Source: Jannaschia sp. CCS1 (lineage in GTDB: Bacteria; Pseudomonadota; Alphaproteobacteria; Rhodobacterales; Rhodobacteraceae). Taken from it: DNA of 64,000 bases. Shown one piece after another: positions 40,911 to 49,112 of the stretch (position 1 is the first letter of the stretch; each line of letters opens with the position of its first letter). The DNA is taken from NCBI RefSeq assembly GCF_000013565.1, contig NC_007802.1:1426001-1490000 (forward strand), read 5' to 3'. Made by a program: the position numbers and the translations under genes. The notes under the pieces were generated by a model. It made no database searches. It was not told where the DNA came from and saw only the letters and a program-made list of their open reading frames with translations.

Positions 40911-41161
40911 GTCCGGAACCAATGCGCGTTCATCTTGCCAAGGAAGTCGGGTGTGACGGGGTGGCCGGACGCATCGCCGATCACGCTGTCGATGCCGCAG
41001 TGAGGGCAGATCGCGGTCTCGGTCGGGGTATCTGCGACCCAGTCGACGATCAGGTCAGGTTGATAGATCGCAAGGCAGGAGAAACAGCCAACGCTATTGC
41101 TTGCTTCGACCTCAGGTCGATGCCGGATGCAATGTTTGTGGGCGGCGATGACATCACTCAT
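40907..41161 (-). CDS. Small zinc-ribbon protein in bet operon
   Basis: An 84-residue protein with two cysteine pairs, CFSC near residue 26 and CPHC near residue 52, 22 residues apart, consistent with a zinc ribbon. It has no signal peptide or membrane segment. It overlaps betC and betI by four bases each side, so it is translated with the bet enzymes. Its function is unknown; its fixed place between regulator and sulfatase suggests a role in choline-sulfate use, for instance as a helper for a metalloenzyme. Confidence 0.8.
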   Translation of the reverse strand: MSDVIAAHKHCIRHRPEVEASNSVGCFSCLAIYQPDLIVDWVADTPTETAICPHCGIDSVIGDASGHPVTPDFLGKMNAHWFRT

Positions 41162-41730
41162 CGGATCGCGACTTCCAGATAATCGGTGACGCGGGCAATG
41201 GCCGCCTCTGCGTTTGGCGGGCCCAGGTCGGCCAAAGCGTGGCGAATATAGAGGCCGTCGATCAGCGCCGCGGCCGTCGCGGCGATGCGCGGCGCGTCAT
41301 TGGTTAACGGCCTTAACGCATGGGTCAGATTGGACACCAGCCGGTGCTGATAAACGCGCAACAGCCGTGCGGCCTGATCGTCCCGTTGCGCCATGACGTA
41401 GAAGGTGAGCCAGGCCGCCACGACTTCGGGCCGGAAATTCTGCCCGCCGAAAGAGGCACGGGTGATGGCCACCAACCGCTCCATCGGGGTCGTCGCGCGG
41501 GCCAGTTGCGCGCGCGCTTCCGTCCCGAACTCCGCCAGGATAGCCCGCATCGCCGCCAGCAAAAGATCGTCCTTGGAGCCGAAATAATGATGCGCCAGCG
41601 CTGAAGACACGCCCGCTGCCTTGGCGATCTGCCCCATGGTCACGTCCAGAGACCCCCGCCGCCCGATCTCGGCAATCGTCGCGTTGACAAGCGCGTCCTT
41701 CCGTATAGCCATCATACCTGTGCGGGGCAT
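41158..41730 (-). CDS. betI: Transcriptional regulator BetI
   Basis: A 190-residue TetR-family repressor with the BetI-type N-terminus PRTGMMAIRKDALVNATI and the helix-turn-helix MGQIAKAAGVSSALAHHYFG. In other bacteria BetI represses bet genes and choline relieves this. ATG at 41730 is chosen because it gives the standard BetI start and has AAAGGTG seven bases upstream; longer in-frame reading would run through the operator. A strong palindrome lies at 41771-41790 in the divergent region towards choX. Confidence 0.93.
   Translation of the reverse strand: MPRTGMMAIRKDALVNATIAEIGRRGSLDVTMGQIAKAAGVSSALAHHYFGSKDDLLLAAMRAILAEFGTEARAQLARATTPMERLVAITRASFGGQNFRPEVVAAWLTFYVMAQRDDQAARLLRVYQHRLVSNLTHALRPLTNDAPRIAATAAALIDGLYIRHALADLGPPNAEAAIARVTDYLEVAIR
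41303..41317. repeat. Dispersed GTTAAC-N3-GTTAAC element, copy 12
   Basis: GTTAACGGCCTTAAC in betI; coding strand reads Leu-Arg-Pro-Leu-Thr. Confidence 0.65.
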
Positions 41731-41770
41731 CGCGACACCTTTCATGTTGCCATGCACCAGAAATAGATTT

Positions 41771-41790
41771 TTAATTGACTGGTCAATCAA
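41771..41790. promoter_or_regulatory. Candidate BetI operator in betI-choX divergent region
   Basis: TTAATTGACTGGTCAATCAA is a near-perfect 20-bp palindrome (8 of 9 arm positions; core TTGAC-TG-GTCAA perfect). It lies 33 bp upstream of choX and 40 bp upstream of betI, so one TetR-type repressor could control both operons. Confidence 0.7.
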
Positions 41791-41823
41791 CAAAAACGAC
41801 CAGACATCAACGGGAGACCAAAA

Positions 41824-42768
41824 ATGACCCTTTTTCGCGCAACTGCGACCAGTGCCCTCGCGTTAACCCTGACCGCCGGGGCCGCGATGGCCGACGCCCA
41901 TGCAGACTGTGGCACCGTGACCTTCTCGGACGTCGGTTGGACGGATATCACCGCCACGACAGCCGCGACCTCCGTCGTGCTGGAGGCTTTGGGCTATGAG
42001 ACCGAGATCCTCGTTCTGTCCGTTCCGGTGACCTACACGTCGCTTGCGGAAGGGGATGTGGATATCTTCCTGGGCAACTGGATGCCGACGATGGAAGCCG
42101 ACATCGCGCCCTATCGTGAGGCGGGCACCGTCGATACCGTCCGCGCCAACCTTGAGGGCGCGAAGTACACGCTGGCCACGAACGCCGCCGGGGCCGCCCT
42201 CGGGATCACTGATTTCGCCTCCATCGTGGCGGCCATGGACGAGCTGGATGGCGAGATCTACGGCATTGAGCCCGGCAACGACGGCAACCGCCTGATCATG
42301 GATATGATCGAGGCCGACGCCTTTGGTCTGAGCGAGTTTGAAGTCGTCGAATCCTCCGAGCAGGGCATGCTGGCGCAGGTCGCCCGCGCCTCTGACCGGG
42401 ACGAGCCCGTCGTTTTCCTCGGCTGGGAACCGCATCCGATGAATGCCAATTTCGATCTGACCTATCTGGAAGGCGGCGATGATTGGTTCGGCCCCAATCT
42501 GGGTGGCGCGACGGTCTTCACCAACACCTCCGCTGGCTACGCGGACGCCTGCCCGAACGTCGGCGCGCTTCTGAACAATCTGGAATTCAGCCTCGCCATG
42601 GAGAACGAAATCATGGGCGCGATCCTGGACGAGGGCGAAGATCCTGCCGATGCCGCAACGGCCTGGATGGCCGCCAATCCGGATGCTGTGATGGCCTGGC
42701 TTGACGGTGTAACAACCTTCGACGGCGGCGACGCATCCGCGGCCGTGTCCGAGGCACTGGGCCTCTAA
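41824..42768 (+). CDS. choX: Choline ABC transporter substrate-binding protein
   Basis: A 314-residue exported binding protein of the OpuAC/ChoX type. A signal peptide ends near residue 23-26 (AAMADAHA). The motifs VTFSDVGWTDITATTAATS and the VDIFLGNWMPTMEAD loop, with aromatic residues that form the quaternary-ammonium cage, identify ChoX. It captures choline in the periplasm for ChoW and ChoV. It diverges from betI across the palindromic operator. A terminator immediately follows, separating it from the RTX gene and presumably making choX mRNA most abundant. Confidence 0.95.
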   Translation: MTLFRATATSALALTLTAGAAMADAHADCGTVTFSDVGWTDITATTAATSVVLEALGYETEILVLSVPVTYTSLAEGDVDIFLGNWMPTMEADIAPYREAGTVDTVRANLEGAKYTLATNAAGAALGITDFASIVAAMDELDGEIYGIEPGNDGNRLIMDMIEADAFGLSEFEVVESSEQGMLAQVARASDRDEPVVFLGWEPHPMNANFDLTYLEGGDDWFGPNLGGATVFTNTSAGYADACPNVGALLNNLEFSLAMENEIMGAILDEGEDPADAATAWMAANPDAVMAWLDGVTTFDGGDASAAVSEALGL

Positions 42769-42776
42769 CCCCAAGT

Positions 42777-42791
42777 GTTAACGATCTTAAG
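42777..42791. repeat. Dispersed GTTAAC-N3-GTTAAC element, copy 13
   Basis: GTTAACGATCTTAAG starts eight bases after the choX stop and ends one base before the terminator stem: a fully intergenic copy, so the element is not tied to coding constraints. Confidence 0.65.
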
Positions 42792-42792
42792 A

Positions 42793-42818
42793 AGGCTCCG
42801 CTTCGGCGGGGCCTTTTT
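42793..42818 (+). terminator. Rho-independent terminator after choX
   Basis: Nine-pair stem AGGCTCCGC/GCGGGGCCT (one G-T pair) with a TTCG loop, followed by five Ts. Expected to reduce transcription into the RTX, choW and choV genes. Confidence 0.9.
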
Positions 42819-42938
42819 CCTTGGGGGCATGGATTCCCCACCCGACGCGAATGGAGGATTTTGGTACCTTGTCCCCGCGGGCCGAGCCTATTTCAGCGGC
42901 CCGATAATTTTCATATTACCAATTTTCAGGAAAAACCC

Positions 42939-43787
42939 ATGTACAATACTGCACTTGAGGCGCTTCTGGCGCGCGTTCGCACGGTCGATGAATTGCACAG
43001 GATGTTGGCTGAAGGCGAAGTTGACCTCGACCTCCTGCTTCTGGACGTCTCACCGCTCCATGGTGGCGTCGGTGGAAAATATCCGGGACCGGGAGATTTC
43101 GCCGATCCGTCGGCCAACCGTATTTACGGCACCGATGATGGCGAAACGATTCACGGCACGGACCGGCGGGATGTGATCAAGGCCGGGGCCGGGGATGATA
43201 CCGTGTTTGCCAAGGCCGGGAACGATACCGTCTATGGCGAAGGGGGCGATGACACGATCACCGGGGGGGACGGGAACGATCGCCTGTCCGGTGGGTCCGG
43301 CAACGACTATCTCTACGCGGGTGACGACGGGTGGTTGAACATCCTTAACGGCGGGCGTGACGTCGATACGATGTTCGGCTCGACCCTTTCCAATGTCATT
43401 GATATCTTCCAGTTCACTCAAGCCAAAGACGCCCCGGCAAGCAGTAATCCCGACCATATCGACAGGATCTTGGAATTTCGGGACGGCGAGGATTTCATTC
43501 ACCTTGTCTTCGACTCCAATGAGTTCAAGCCAGGCCACCAGGGCTTTGTGTTTGTCGACGAAGAGGACGCGGGCGAGGCTGGAACGATCTGGTTCGACAA
43601 ACAAAACGCCAGCGCATCGGGCAGCGAAGGCTGGATCAGCCTCATCATGCACGGTCATACCGACAACGACGGCGCGGTTGACTTCAGCATTGGTGTCACG
43701 GTTCTGGTCGATAAAGACGAGATCGACGTCTACGCCGCCGATGCCGCCTATCAGGCGTTGGGCGTCGATGATTTTATCTTCGGATAG
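42939..43787 (+). CDS. RTX-type calcium-binding repeat protein inside cho operon
   Basis: A 282-residue acidic protein without N-terminal signal peptide. After an N-terminal helical region, four to five nonapeptide-like RTX repeats (GAGDDTVF, GNDTVYGEGGDDTI, GGDGNDRL, GGSGNDYL) occupy about residues 75-125 and should form a Ca-binding beta-roll. The rest is acidic and ends in DDFIFG, a Ca-domain ending typical of type I secreted proteins. ATG at 42939 has AGGA eight bases upstream; further upstream in-frame codons precede a poor leader. It interrupts choX and choW. Probably exported by an unlinked type I system; function unknown. Confidence 0.85.
   Translation: MYNTALEALLARVRTVDELHRMLAEGEVDLDLLLLDVSPLHGGVGGKYPGPGDFADPSANRIYGTDDGETIHGTDRRDVIKAGAGDDTVFAKAGNDTVYGEGGDDTITGGDGNDRLSGGSGNDYLYAGDDGWLNILNGGRDVDTMFGSTLSNVIDIFQFTQAKDAPASSNPDHIDRILEFRDGEDFIHLVFDSNEFKPGHQGFVFVDEEDAGEAGTIWFDKQNASASGSEGWISLIMHGHTDNDGAVDFSIGVTVLVDKDEIDVYAADAAYQALGVDDFIFG
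43335..43349. repeat. Degenerate GTTAAC-doublet in RTX gene
   Basis: TTGAACATCCTTAAC keeps the 9-bp period with a degenerate first half. Not counted in the 15 exact copies. Confidence 0.3.
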
Positions 43788-43802
43788 GCGAAGCGGTTCG
43801 CC
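43787..43802 (+). terminator. Small hairpin after RTX gene
   Basis: GGCGAA-GCGG-TTCGCC, a 6-bp stem overlapping the RTX stop codon, without T tract. Probably only a weak pause or mRNA-end structure before choW. Confidence 0.35.
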
Positions 43803-43887
43803 CCCGTGAAGCGCAAGCCGTTGGATCGGCCCTTTAATATCCCGCCCCGGCACGGCATGCTGGGGCCGGACTGTAAGGGGCACGGAC

Positions 43888-44871
43888 ATGTGGTGGCAGA
43901 ATTTTCGGCAGTGGTGGCGCGACGACGGCATCTCGGAATGCTCGTTCCCCAATGATCCGGATGTCACCGGCCCGATCACCTTCCTGACCGAGTGCAAATT
44001 GCGCATCGGCGACGGGGCGGAGGCGGTGTTTGACTGGCTGCAAAGCAACGGCGCGTTCATTTTTGACGCGATGGCCGTGGCGCTGGAAGCGATGATCGAG
44101 GTGTTTCTGGCCATCCTGCAAGAACCGCCCAACACCTCTTGGTTTCAGGATATCCGCCTGCGCGACGCGGCATTTCTCTACCCGCAGGACTGGCATCCCT
44201 TTCTGGTCATTGCGATTTTCACGGCGCTCGCCTGGTGGATGCATCGCGGTTGGAAAGTGCCCATGCTGGTGGCCGTCGGGTTCCTGTTCATCGTTAATCA
44301 GGACTATTGGGAGGAAACGACTGAAAGCCTGACCCTCGTCCTGTCGGCCTGCGTCGTCTGCATGGGCGTGGGCGTGCCCATCGGCATCGCCGTCGCTCAC
44401 AGGCCCCGCCTCTATGCGTGGATGCGGCCCGTTCTGGACCTCATGCAAACCCTGCCGACCTTCGTCTATCTCATTCCGGCCATTGTGTTTTTCGGCATCG
44501 GCATGGTGCCGGGCCTGATCGCTACGGTGATCTTCGTTCTGCCCGCGCCGATCCGGCTGACCCATCTCGGCATCTCCTCTACACCGCAAAGCCTGCTTGA
44601 GGCGGCGGATGCATTCGGCGCGACCGGCTCCCAAAAGCTCTGGAAAGTAGAGCTGCCCTACGCGCTGCCGCAGATCATGACGGGCCTGAACCAGACGATC
44701 ATGTTGTCGCTCTCGATGGTGGTGATCGCAGCGCTTGTGGGGGCGGACGGATTGGGTGTGCCCGTGGTGCGCGCGCTCAATCAGGTGAATACGGGCCTCG
44801 GATTTGAGAGCGGATTTATCATCGTCGTCGTGGCCATCGTGCTGGACCGAACCTTGAGGGTGAAAACATGA
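43888..44871 (+). CDS. choW: Choline ABC transporter permease
   Basis: A 327-residue ProW/OpuAB-type permease. A long N-terminal cytoplasmic or amphipathic region precedes about six to seven helices. The ATPase-contact loop reads EAADAFGATGSQKLWKVELPYALP near residue 232. It forms the channel of the ChoXWV choline importer. It lies 100 bp after the RTX gene, so an own promoter or read-through is needed, and its stop overlaps the GFA gene start by four bases. Confidence 0.94.
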   Translation: MWWQNFRQWWRDDGISECSFPNDPDVTGPITFLTECKLRIGDGAEAVFDWLQSNGAFIFDAMAVALEAMIEVFLAILQEPPNTSWFQDIRLRDAAFLYPQDWHPFLVIAIFTALAWWMHRGWKVPMLVAVGFLFIVNQDYWEETTESLTLVLSACVVCMGVGVPIGIAVAHRPRLYAWMRPVLDLMQTLPTFVYLIPAIVFFGIGMVPGLIATVIFVLPAPIRLTHLGISSTPQSLLEAADAFGATGSQKLWKVELPYALPQIMTGLNQTIMLSLSMVVIAALVGADGLGVPVVRALNQVNTGLGFESGFIIVVVAIVLDRTLRVKT

Positions 44872-45278
44872 AGCTGAACGGTCAATGTCATTGTGGCGCG
44901 GTGCGCTTTACGGCTGAATTGAAGGGCGGGTTGGCGTCCGCGCGGCGCTGCGATTGCTCGCTGTGCACGATGCGCGGGGCGGTGGCCGTCTCTGCCGCGC
45001 TGGACGGGCTCCAGATCACCCAAGGCGCTGATAACCTGACGCTTTACCAGTTCAACACCCGCGTGGCGGAGCATTACTTTTGCAAGAGTTGCGGCATCTA
45101 TACGCATCACAAGCGGCGATCAAACCCCAATGAATACGGCGTGAACCTCGCCTGTCTGGACGGGCAATCGCCGTTCCAACTGGCCGAAATCATTGTCCAC
45201 GATGGCCAGCAACACCCCAATGACGGTGGCCCTGCCGATGGGGTCGCGGGCATCCTTCGATACGAGGCCAAGACATGA
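44868..45278 (+). CDS. GFA-family (glutathione-dependent formaldehyde-activating-like) protein
   Basis: A 136-residue zinc protein of the GFA/CENP-V fold. The cysteine set CHCGAV, CDCSLC and FCKSCGIYTHH supplies two zinc sites as in glutathione-dependent formaldehyde-activating enzyme. It is sandwiched between choW and choV with 4-bp overlaps on both sides, so it is made together with the choline importer. Choline breakdown beyond glycine betaine releases methyl groups that can yield formaldehyde, so formaldehyde handling is a reasonable guess. Many GFA homologues lack that activity, so the role is unproven. Confidence 0.88.
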   Translation: MKLNGQCHCGAVRFTAELKGGLASARRCDCSLCTMRGAVAVSAALDGLQITQGADNLTLYQFNTRVAEHYFCKSCGIYTHHKRRSNPNEYGVNLACLDGQSPFQLAEIIVHDGQQHPNDGGPADGVAGILRYEAKT

Positions 45279-46318
45279 GCACCGCCGTGTCCTTCCGCGA
45301 TGTCTGCATCATGTTCGGCCCCCGCCCGGCCCGCGCCCTGAGCCTTGCGGATGAAGGCGGCACAAGGTCCGAGATTCAATCCGCGACGGAGCATGTTCTG
45401 GGCGTTCACGATTGTTCGCTGGATGTGGAGGAGGGGGAGATCCTCGTTCTCATGGGCCTGTCTGGCTCCGGCAAATCCACGCTTTTGCGCGCGGTTAACG
45501 GCCTTAACCCTGTGGCCCGGGGACAGGTCGAAGTGCGCGACGGCGATTGGTCCTGCACGCTGCCCGGCGCCTCGGTCGCGGACCTGCGTTACCTGCGGCA
45601 GAACTGCGTTTCCATGGTCTTTCAACAGTTTGGCCTGCTGCCATGGCGCACAGTGCGCGAGAATGTCGGCCTTGGGCTGGAGCTTGCGGGGCAATCGGCT
45701 ACGGCCCGGGCAGAGGCGGTGGACAAGCAATTGGCGCTCGTGAACCTCAGCGAATGGGGGGATCGCAAGGTGGGCGAATTGTCTGGCGGCATGCAGCAGC
45801 GCGTTGGCCTGGCCCGCGCCTTCGTCACCGACGCCCCGATCCTTCTGATGGATGAGCCGTTCTCCGCCCTTGATCCCCTGATCCGTTCCAAACTGCAGGA
45901 CGAGCTGCTGGACCTCCAGCGCGACCTGAAACGCACCATCATCTTCGTCAGCCATGACCTGGATGAGGCGTTCAAGATCGGCAACCGCATCGCGATCCTG
46001 GAAGGGGGCCGCATCGTGCAGATCGGCACGCCCCGGCAGATCTTCTCGGAACCCGCGACGGGCTACGTGGCCGAATTCGTCTCTAACATGAACCCCTTAG
46101 GCGTTCTGACCGCACGCGACGTCATGCAAGACGTGCCCACCGACGCGCCCCGGATCCCGGTGGAAATGCCCGTCAAAGACATCCTTGCGCGATTTGCGGA
46201 CACGCCTGCGCCCCTCGCCGTTGAGGAAGACGGAGAGGTCATCGGCACCGTAACGACCGACAGCGTCGCCGCGCGTCTCGGCACGCCGGAGGCCGGGCAT
46301 TCAACCTCTCCGGCTTAG
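45275..46318 (+). CDS. choV: Choline ABC transporter ATPase
   Basis: A 347-residue ProV/OpuAA-type ATPase. Walker A is GLSGSGKST near residue 67, Q-loop VFQQFGLLPW, signature LSGGMQQR and Walker B LLMDEPFSALDP. The C-terminal 65 residues form a short CBS-like regulatory region (EDGEVIGTVTTDSVAARLG). N-terminal residues 1-45 show the extended MFGPRPARAL region of quaternary-amine ATPases. Start overlaps the GFA gene (ATGA). With ChoX and ChoW it completes a choline importer. Confidence 0.95.
   Translation: MSTAVSFRDVCIMFGPRPARALSLADEGGTRSEIQSATEHVLGVHDCSLDVEEGEILVLMGLSGSGKSTLLRAVNGLNPVARGQVEVRDGDWSCTLPGASVADLRYLRQNCVSMVFQQFGLLPWRTVRENVGLGLELAGQSATARAEAVDKQLALVNLSEWGDRKVGELSGGMQQRVGLARAFVTDAPILLMDEPFSALDPLIRSKLQDELLDLQRDLKRTIIFVSHDLDEAFKIGNRIAILEGGRIVQIGTPRQIFSEPATGYVAEFVSNMNPLGVLTARDVMQDVPTDAPRIPVEMPVKDILARFADTPAPLAVEEDGEVIGTVTTDSVAARLGTPEAGHSTSPA
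45494..45508. repeat. Dispersed GTTAAC-N3-GTTAAC element, copy 14
   Basis: GTTAACGGCCTTAAC in choV, identical to copy 12 in betI but on the opposite coding strand and frame: read Val-Asn-Gly-Leu-Asn. Confidence 0.65.
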
Positions 46319-46396
46319 TGCGCGGCTCCTGTTTCATCTGGGCAAATACAACTCAATCCCGCCGCCGCCTCTATGTGCACCGTCGCGATGGCTCTC

Positions 46397-47437
46397 CTAT
46401 GCCAAATCCGCCATTAACCGTTCCAGATGCCAGTCGCTGTCGCCCAATTGGTGGTCGATCATCACCAGACGCTTGGCATAATGCGACAGCGGATACTCCC
46501 ATGTGATCCCGATCCCGCCATGCATCTGGATCGCCTCCTCCGCGACCTGACGCGCGATTTTGCCCACCAGATGTTTGGCCTGCGCGGCCCGTTTGGGGAA
46601 AGCGTCGGTCCCATCGGCGGAGGCTGCGAGGATGATGATTGATCGCGCCTGTTCGATCTCGATCGCCAGATCAATCGTGCGATGTTGCAGGACCTGAAAC
46701 GCCCCCAGAGGCTGGCCGAATTGCGTGCGGGTCTTCAGGTAGTCGACAAGCATGTCCTGCACCACGCCCATCGCGCCAAGCGCTTCGGCACATAGCGCCA
46801 GCGCCCCGCGATCCAGCGCGGTCTGCAAGGCGCATTCCGCGTTGTCCATGATCAAAGTTGCAGGTGTGTTGTCGAAGAAAACCTCCCCCGCCGGGCCGCC
46901 GTCGATCATCGCGTAGCCTGTAATGTCGGCCTCCGACGCAGGCATTTGGAACACTGCGATATCATCGCCCTGCCTGGCAGCGACCAGCAAAATCTCCGCC
47001 GTGGGCGCGCCGTAGACCACCGTCTTGCGCCCCGTTAACCGCCCGTCCACCGCCTCCGTGGTGAGGTCGCGGATATCATAGGGCGCGTCGGTCTCGCTGA
47101 TCGCGAGGGCGTAGCGCGTGCCGCCCAGAAGTGCCTCCGGATCGTCGAGGAGGGAGGCCGCCAAAACCTGGCCCAGGACCGGCTCGGGACACAACGCGCG
47201 GCCCAATTCTTCAAAGACGCAGACAATATCGAACCCGTGGCCGCCCATGCCGCCTTTACCCTCATCCACCAACGCATAGAAGATGCCCAACTCGGTCAAT
47301 TCTGCCCATTTTTCAGGGTTATGGAACGGCGCGTCGTAGGCTGTGGCGGTGCGATGCTCCATGCCGTAAGCGTCCGTAAGGTAGCGGCGCAGCGTCTCGG
47401 CCAACATGCGGCGGTCGTCGGTCTGCTCAAAGTTCAC
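46397..47437 (-). CDS. Acyl-CoA dehydrogenase family protein (small subunit-like)
   Basis: A 346-residue acyl-CoA dehydrogenase, shorter than the common 380-400. The C-terminal domain retains RTQFGQPLGAFQVLQH and the QMHGGIGITWEYPL FAD/dimer segment, while the N-terminal domain is compact. It overlaps the larger upstream dehydrogenase by four bases. Such pairs, one long and one short, form alpha2-beta2 dehydrogenases acting on bulky CoA esters such as sterol side chains or aromatic acids. No other degradation genes flank it, so the substrate is open. Confidence 0.9.
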   Translation of the reverse strand: MNFEQTDDRRMLAETLRRYLTDAYGMEHRTATAYDAPFHNPEKWAELTELGIFYALVDEGKGGMGGHGFDIVCVFEELGRALCPEPVLGQVLAASLLDDPEALLGGTRYALAISETDAPYDIRDLTTEAVDGRLTGRKTVVYGAPTAEILLVAARQGDDIAVFQMPASEADITGYAMIDGGPAGEVFFDNTPATLIMDNAECALQTALDRGALALCAEALGAMGVVQDMLVDYLKTRTQFGQPLGAFQVLQHRTIDLAIEIEQARSIIILAASADGTDAFPKRAAQAKHLVGKIARQVAEEAIQMHGGIGITWEYPLSHYAKRLVMIDHQLGDSDWHLERLMADLA

Positions 47438-48615
47438 TGCATCAATCCCTTGGCCAGAATGTTGCGCTGGATCTCGTTCGAGCCGCCGTAGATGGAGATT
47501 TTGCGGTTGTTGAAATACCCCGCCGCGTTGTGGGCGTGGCCCGGTGGCGTGATCGCCAGATTGTCGAGGTCTTCGGACGGGAAGGGGGCCGCCGCGGGGC
47601 CAAGGGCGCGGCGCGACAGATCATTCAGCGCCTGCCGGATCACGGTGCCCTTGATCTTCAGCATGGACGGCTCCGCGCCGAGCTGCCCGCCCGCCGCCGC
47701 CTTCGACAGCATCCGCAGGTTGGTGATCTTCACGGCCTCCAACTCAGCCTCCACTTCCGCCAGGCGGGCCGCGAACAACGCGTTCTGGATCAAGGGCTTA
47801 CCACCGCGCATCACTCCCCGTGCCAGCCCCTTCACCTTTTCCAGCGCCTGAACCGAAAAGCCGGTTCCGGCAATGTTCGTGCGCTCATGCCCCAGCAGAT
47901 ATTTCGCGATGGTCCAGCCCGCGTTTTCCTCCCCCACCCGATTGGCGACAGGCACGCGGACGTCGGTGAAGAACACCTCGTTTACCTCAAACCCGCCCTC
48001 GATCAGGCGGATCGGGCGCATCTCGATCCCCGGCGTCTCCAGGTCGATCAGCACGAAGCTGATCCCGGCCTGCGGCTTCCCATCAAATTTGGTGCGCACC
48101 AGACAAAAGATGCGGTTGGCGTATTGGCCGTAGGTCGTCCAGGTCTTTTGCCCGTTGATGATATAGTCGTCGCCGTCGCGGTCTGCGCGGGTCTTCAGGG
48201 AGGCCAGATCGCTGCCTGCGCCGGGCTCGGAATAGCCCTGGCACCACCAATCGCGCCCGTCCAGAATGCGAGGCAAGTAGTCAGCCTGCTGCTCTGCCGT
48301 GCCGAATTTCATCAGCACCGGCCCCAGCATTTTAAGACCAAAAGGTACGATCCGCGGGGCATTGGCCAGCGCGCTTTCCTCTTCAAAAATGTGCAGCTCA
48401 ATCGGCCCCCAATCGCATCCCCCATGCGCCGCAGGCCAGGTCCCGCCAAGCCAACCCTTGTCGTTCAGGATCGCGTGCCACGCCTCCATATCCGCCTTCG
48501 TCGCGCCGGCGCCGGAGGCCACGCGCGCGGCAATATCCGCAGGCAGGGACGCGGCCAGAAAGGCGCGAACCTCGGCCTGAAAAGCCAGCTCTTTCGGTGA
48601 ATATGACAGGTCCAT
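47434..48615 (-). CDS. Acyl-CoA dehydrogenase family protein (large subunit-like)
   Basis: A 393-residue acyl-CoA dehydrogenase. The central region has GYSEPGAGSDLASLKTRA (FAD-binding, beta-barrel domain), then INGQKTWTTYGQYA, and the C-terminal domain ends with YGGSNEIQRNILAKGLMQ. It is the longer partner of the adjacent short enzyme. ATG at 48615 has a G-rich site at good spacing; GTG six bases upstream is possible. The pair probably forms a heteromer acting on a CoA ester of unknown structure. Confidence 0.92.
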   Translation of the reverse strand: MDLSYSPKELAFQAEVRAFLAASLPADIAARVASGAGATKADMEAWHAILNDKGWLGGTWPAAHGGCDWGPIELHIFEEESALANAPRIVPFGLKMLGPVLMKFGTAEQQADYLPRILDGRDWWCQGYSEPGAGSDLASLKTRADRDGDDYIINGQKTWTTYGQYANRIFCLVRTKFDGKPQAGISFVLIDLETPGIEMRPIRLIEGGFEVNEVFFTDVRVPVANRVGEENAGWTIAKYLLGHERTNIAGTGFSVQALEKVKGLARGVMRGGKPLIQNALFAARLAEVEAELEAVKITNLRMLSKAAAGGQLGAEPSMLKIKGTVIRQALNDLSRRALGPAAAPFPSEDLDNLAITPPGHAHNAAGYFNNRKISIYGGSNEIQRNILAKGLMQ

Positions 48616-48682
48616 CGGCACCCTCCCTCAATGTGGGGGAAAGGTAGCAGGTGTTCCGGATTAGGCCAGAACGAACGCGACG

Positions 48683-49012
48683 TTACATGGAGAAGGACGT
48701 GCCACAGCCGCAGGAGGACGAGGCGTTCGGGTTCTCAATCGTGAACCGCGCGCCGATCAGCTCTTCGGTGAAGTCGATGACGGCGTCCGCCAGAAAGGGC
48801 AGGGAGACTTCGTCCACAACGACTTTTTGACCCTGACCTTCCAGGACAAGGTCATCGCTGGCGGGGGTGTCGAGCTTGATTTCATACTGAAATCCCGAAC
48901 ACCCGCCGCCTTCCACGGCCACCCGCAGGGCTTGGGGTGCGGCGGCATCCTCATTGATCTCGGCCAGACGCGCGAAGGCGCGGTCGGTGACTTTGGGCGG
49001 AATGGCAAGCAT
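48683..49012 (-). CDS. erpA: Iron-sulfur cluster insertion protein, ErpA/IscA type
   Basis: A 109-residue A-type Fe-S carrier. The three conserved cysteines are in GGGCSGF near residue 38 and SSCGCG near residues 100-103. It transfers [4Fe-4S] or [2Fe-2S] clusters to apoproteins in the cytoplasm. It is divergent from dgt across about 100 bp, a conserved alphaproteobacterial pairing. ErpA versus IscA cannot be decided rigorously, but isolation from isc/suf genes favours ErpA. Confidence 0.92.
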   Translation of the reverse strand: MLAIPPKVTDRAFARLAEINEDAAAPQALRVAVEGGGCSGFQYEIKLDTPASDDLVLEGQGQKVVVDEVSLPFLADAVIDFTEELIGARFTIENPNASSSCGCGTSFSM

Positions 49013-49112
49013 GGGCGTTCACCTGTCGTAAAGCGCGTGTGCCTGTAATATATGAAGGGCAGGGGCGCCGGACAAGACACTGCTCAAGATCGCCCTGTTG
49101 GAGGCAGACAAG

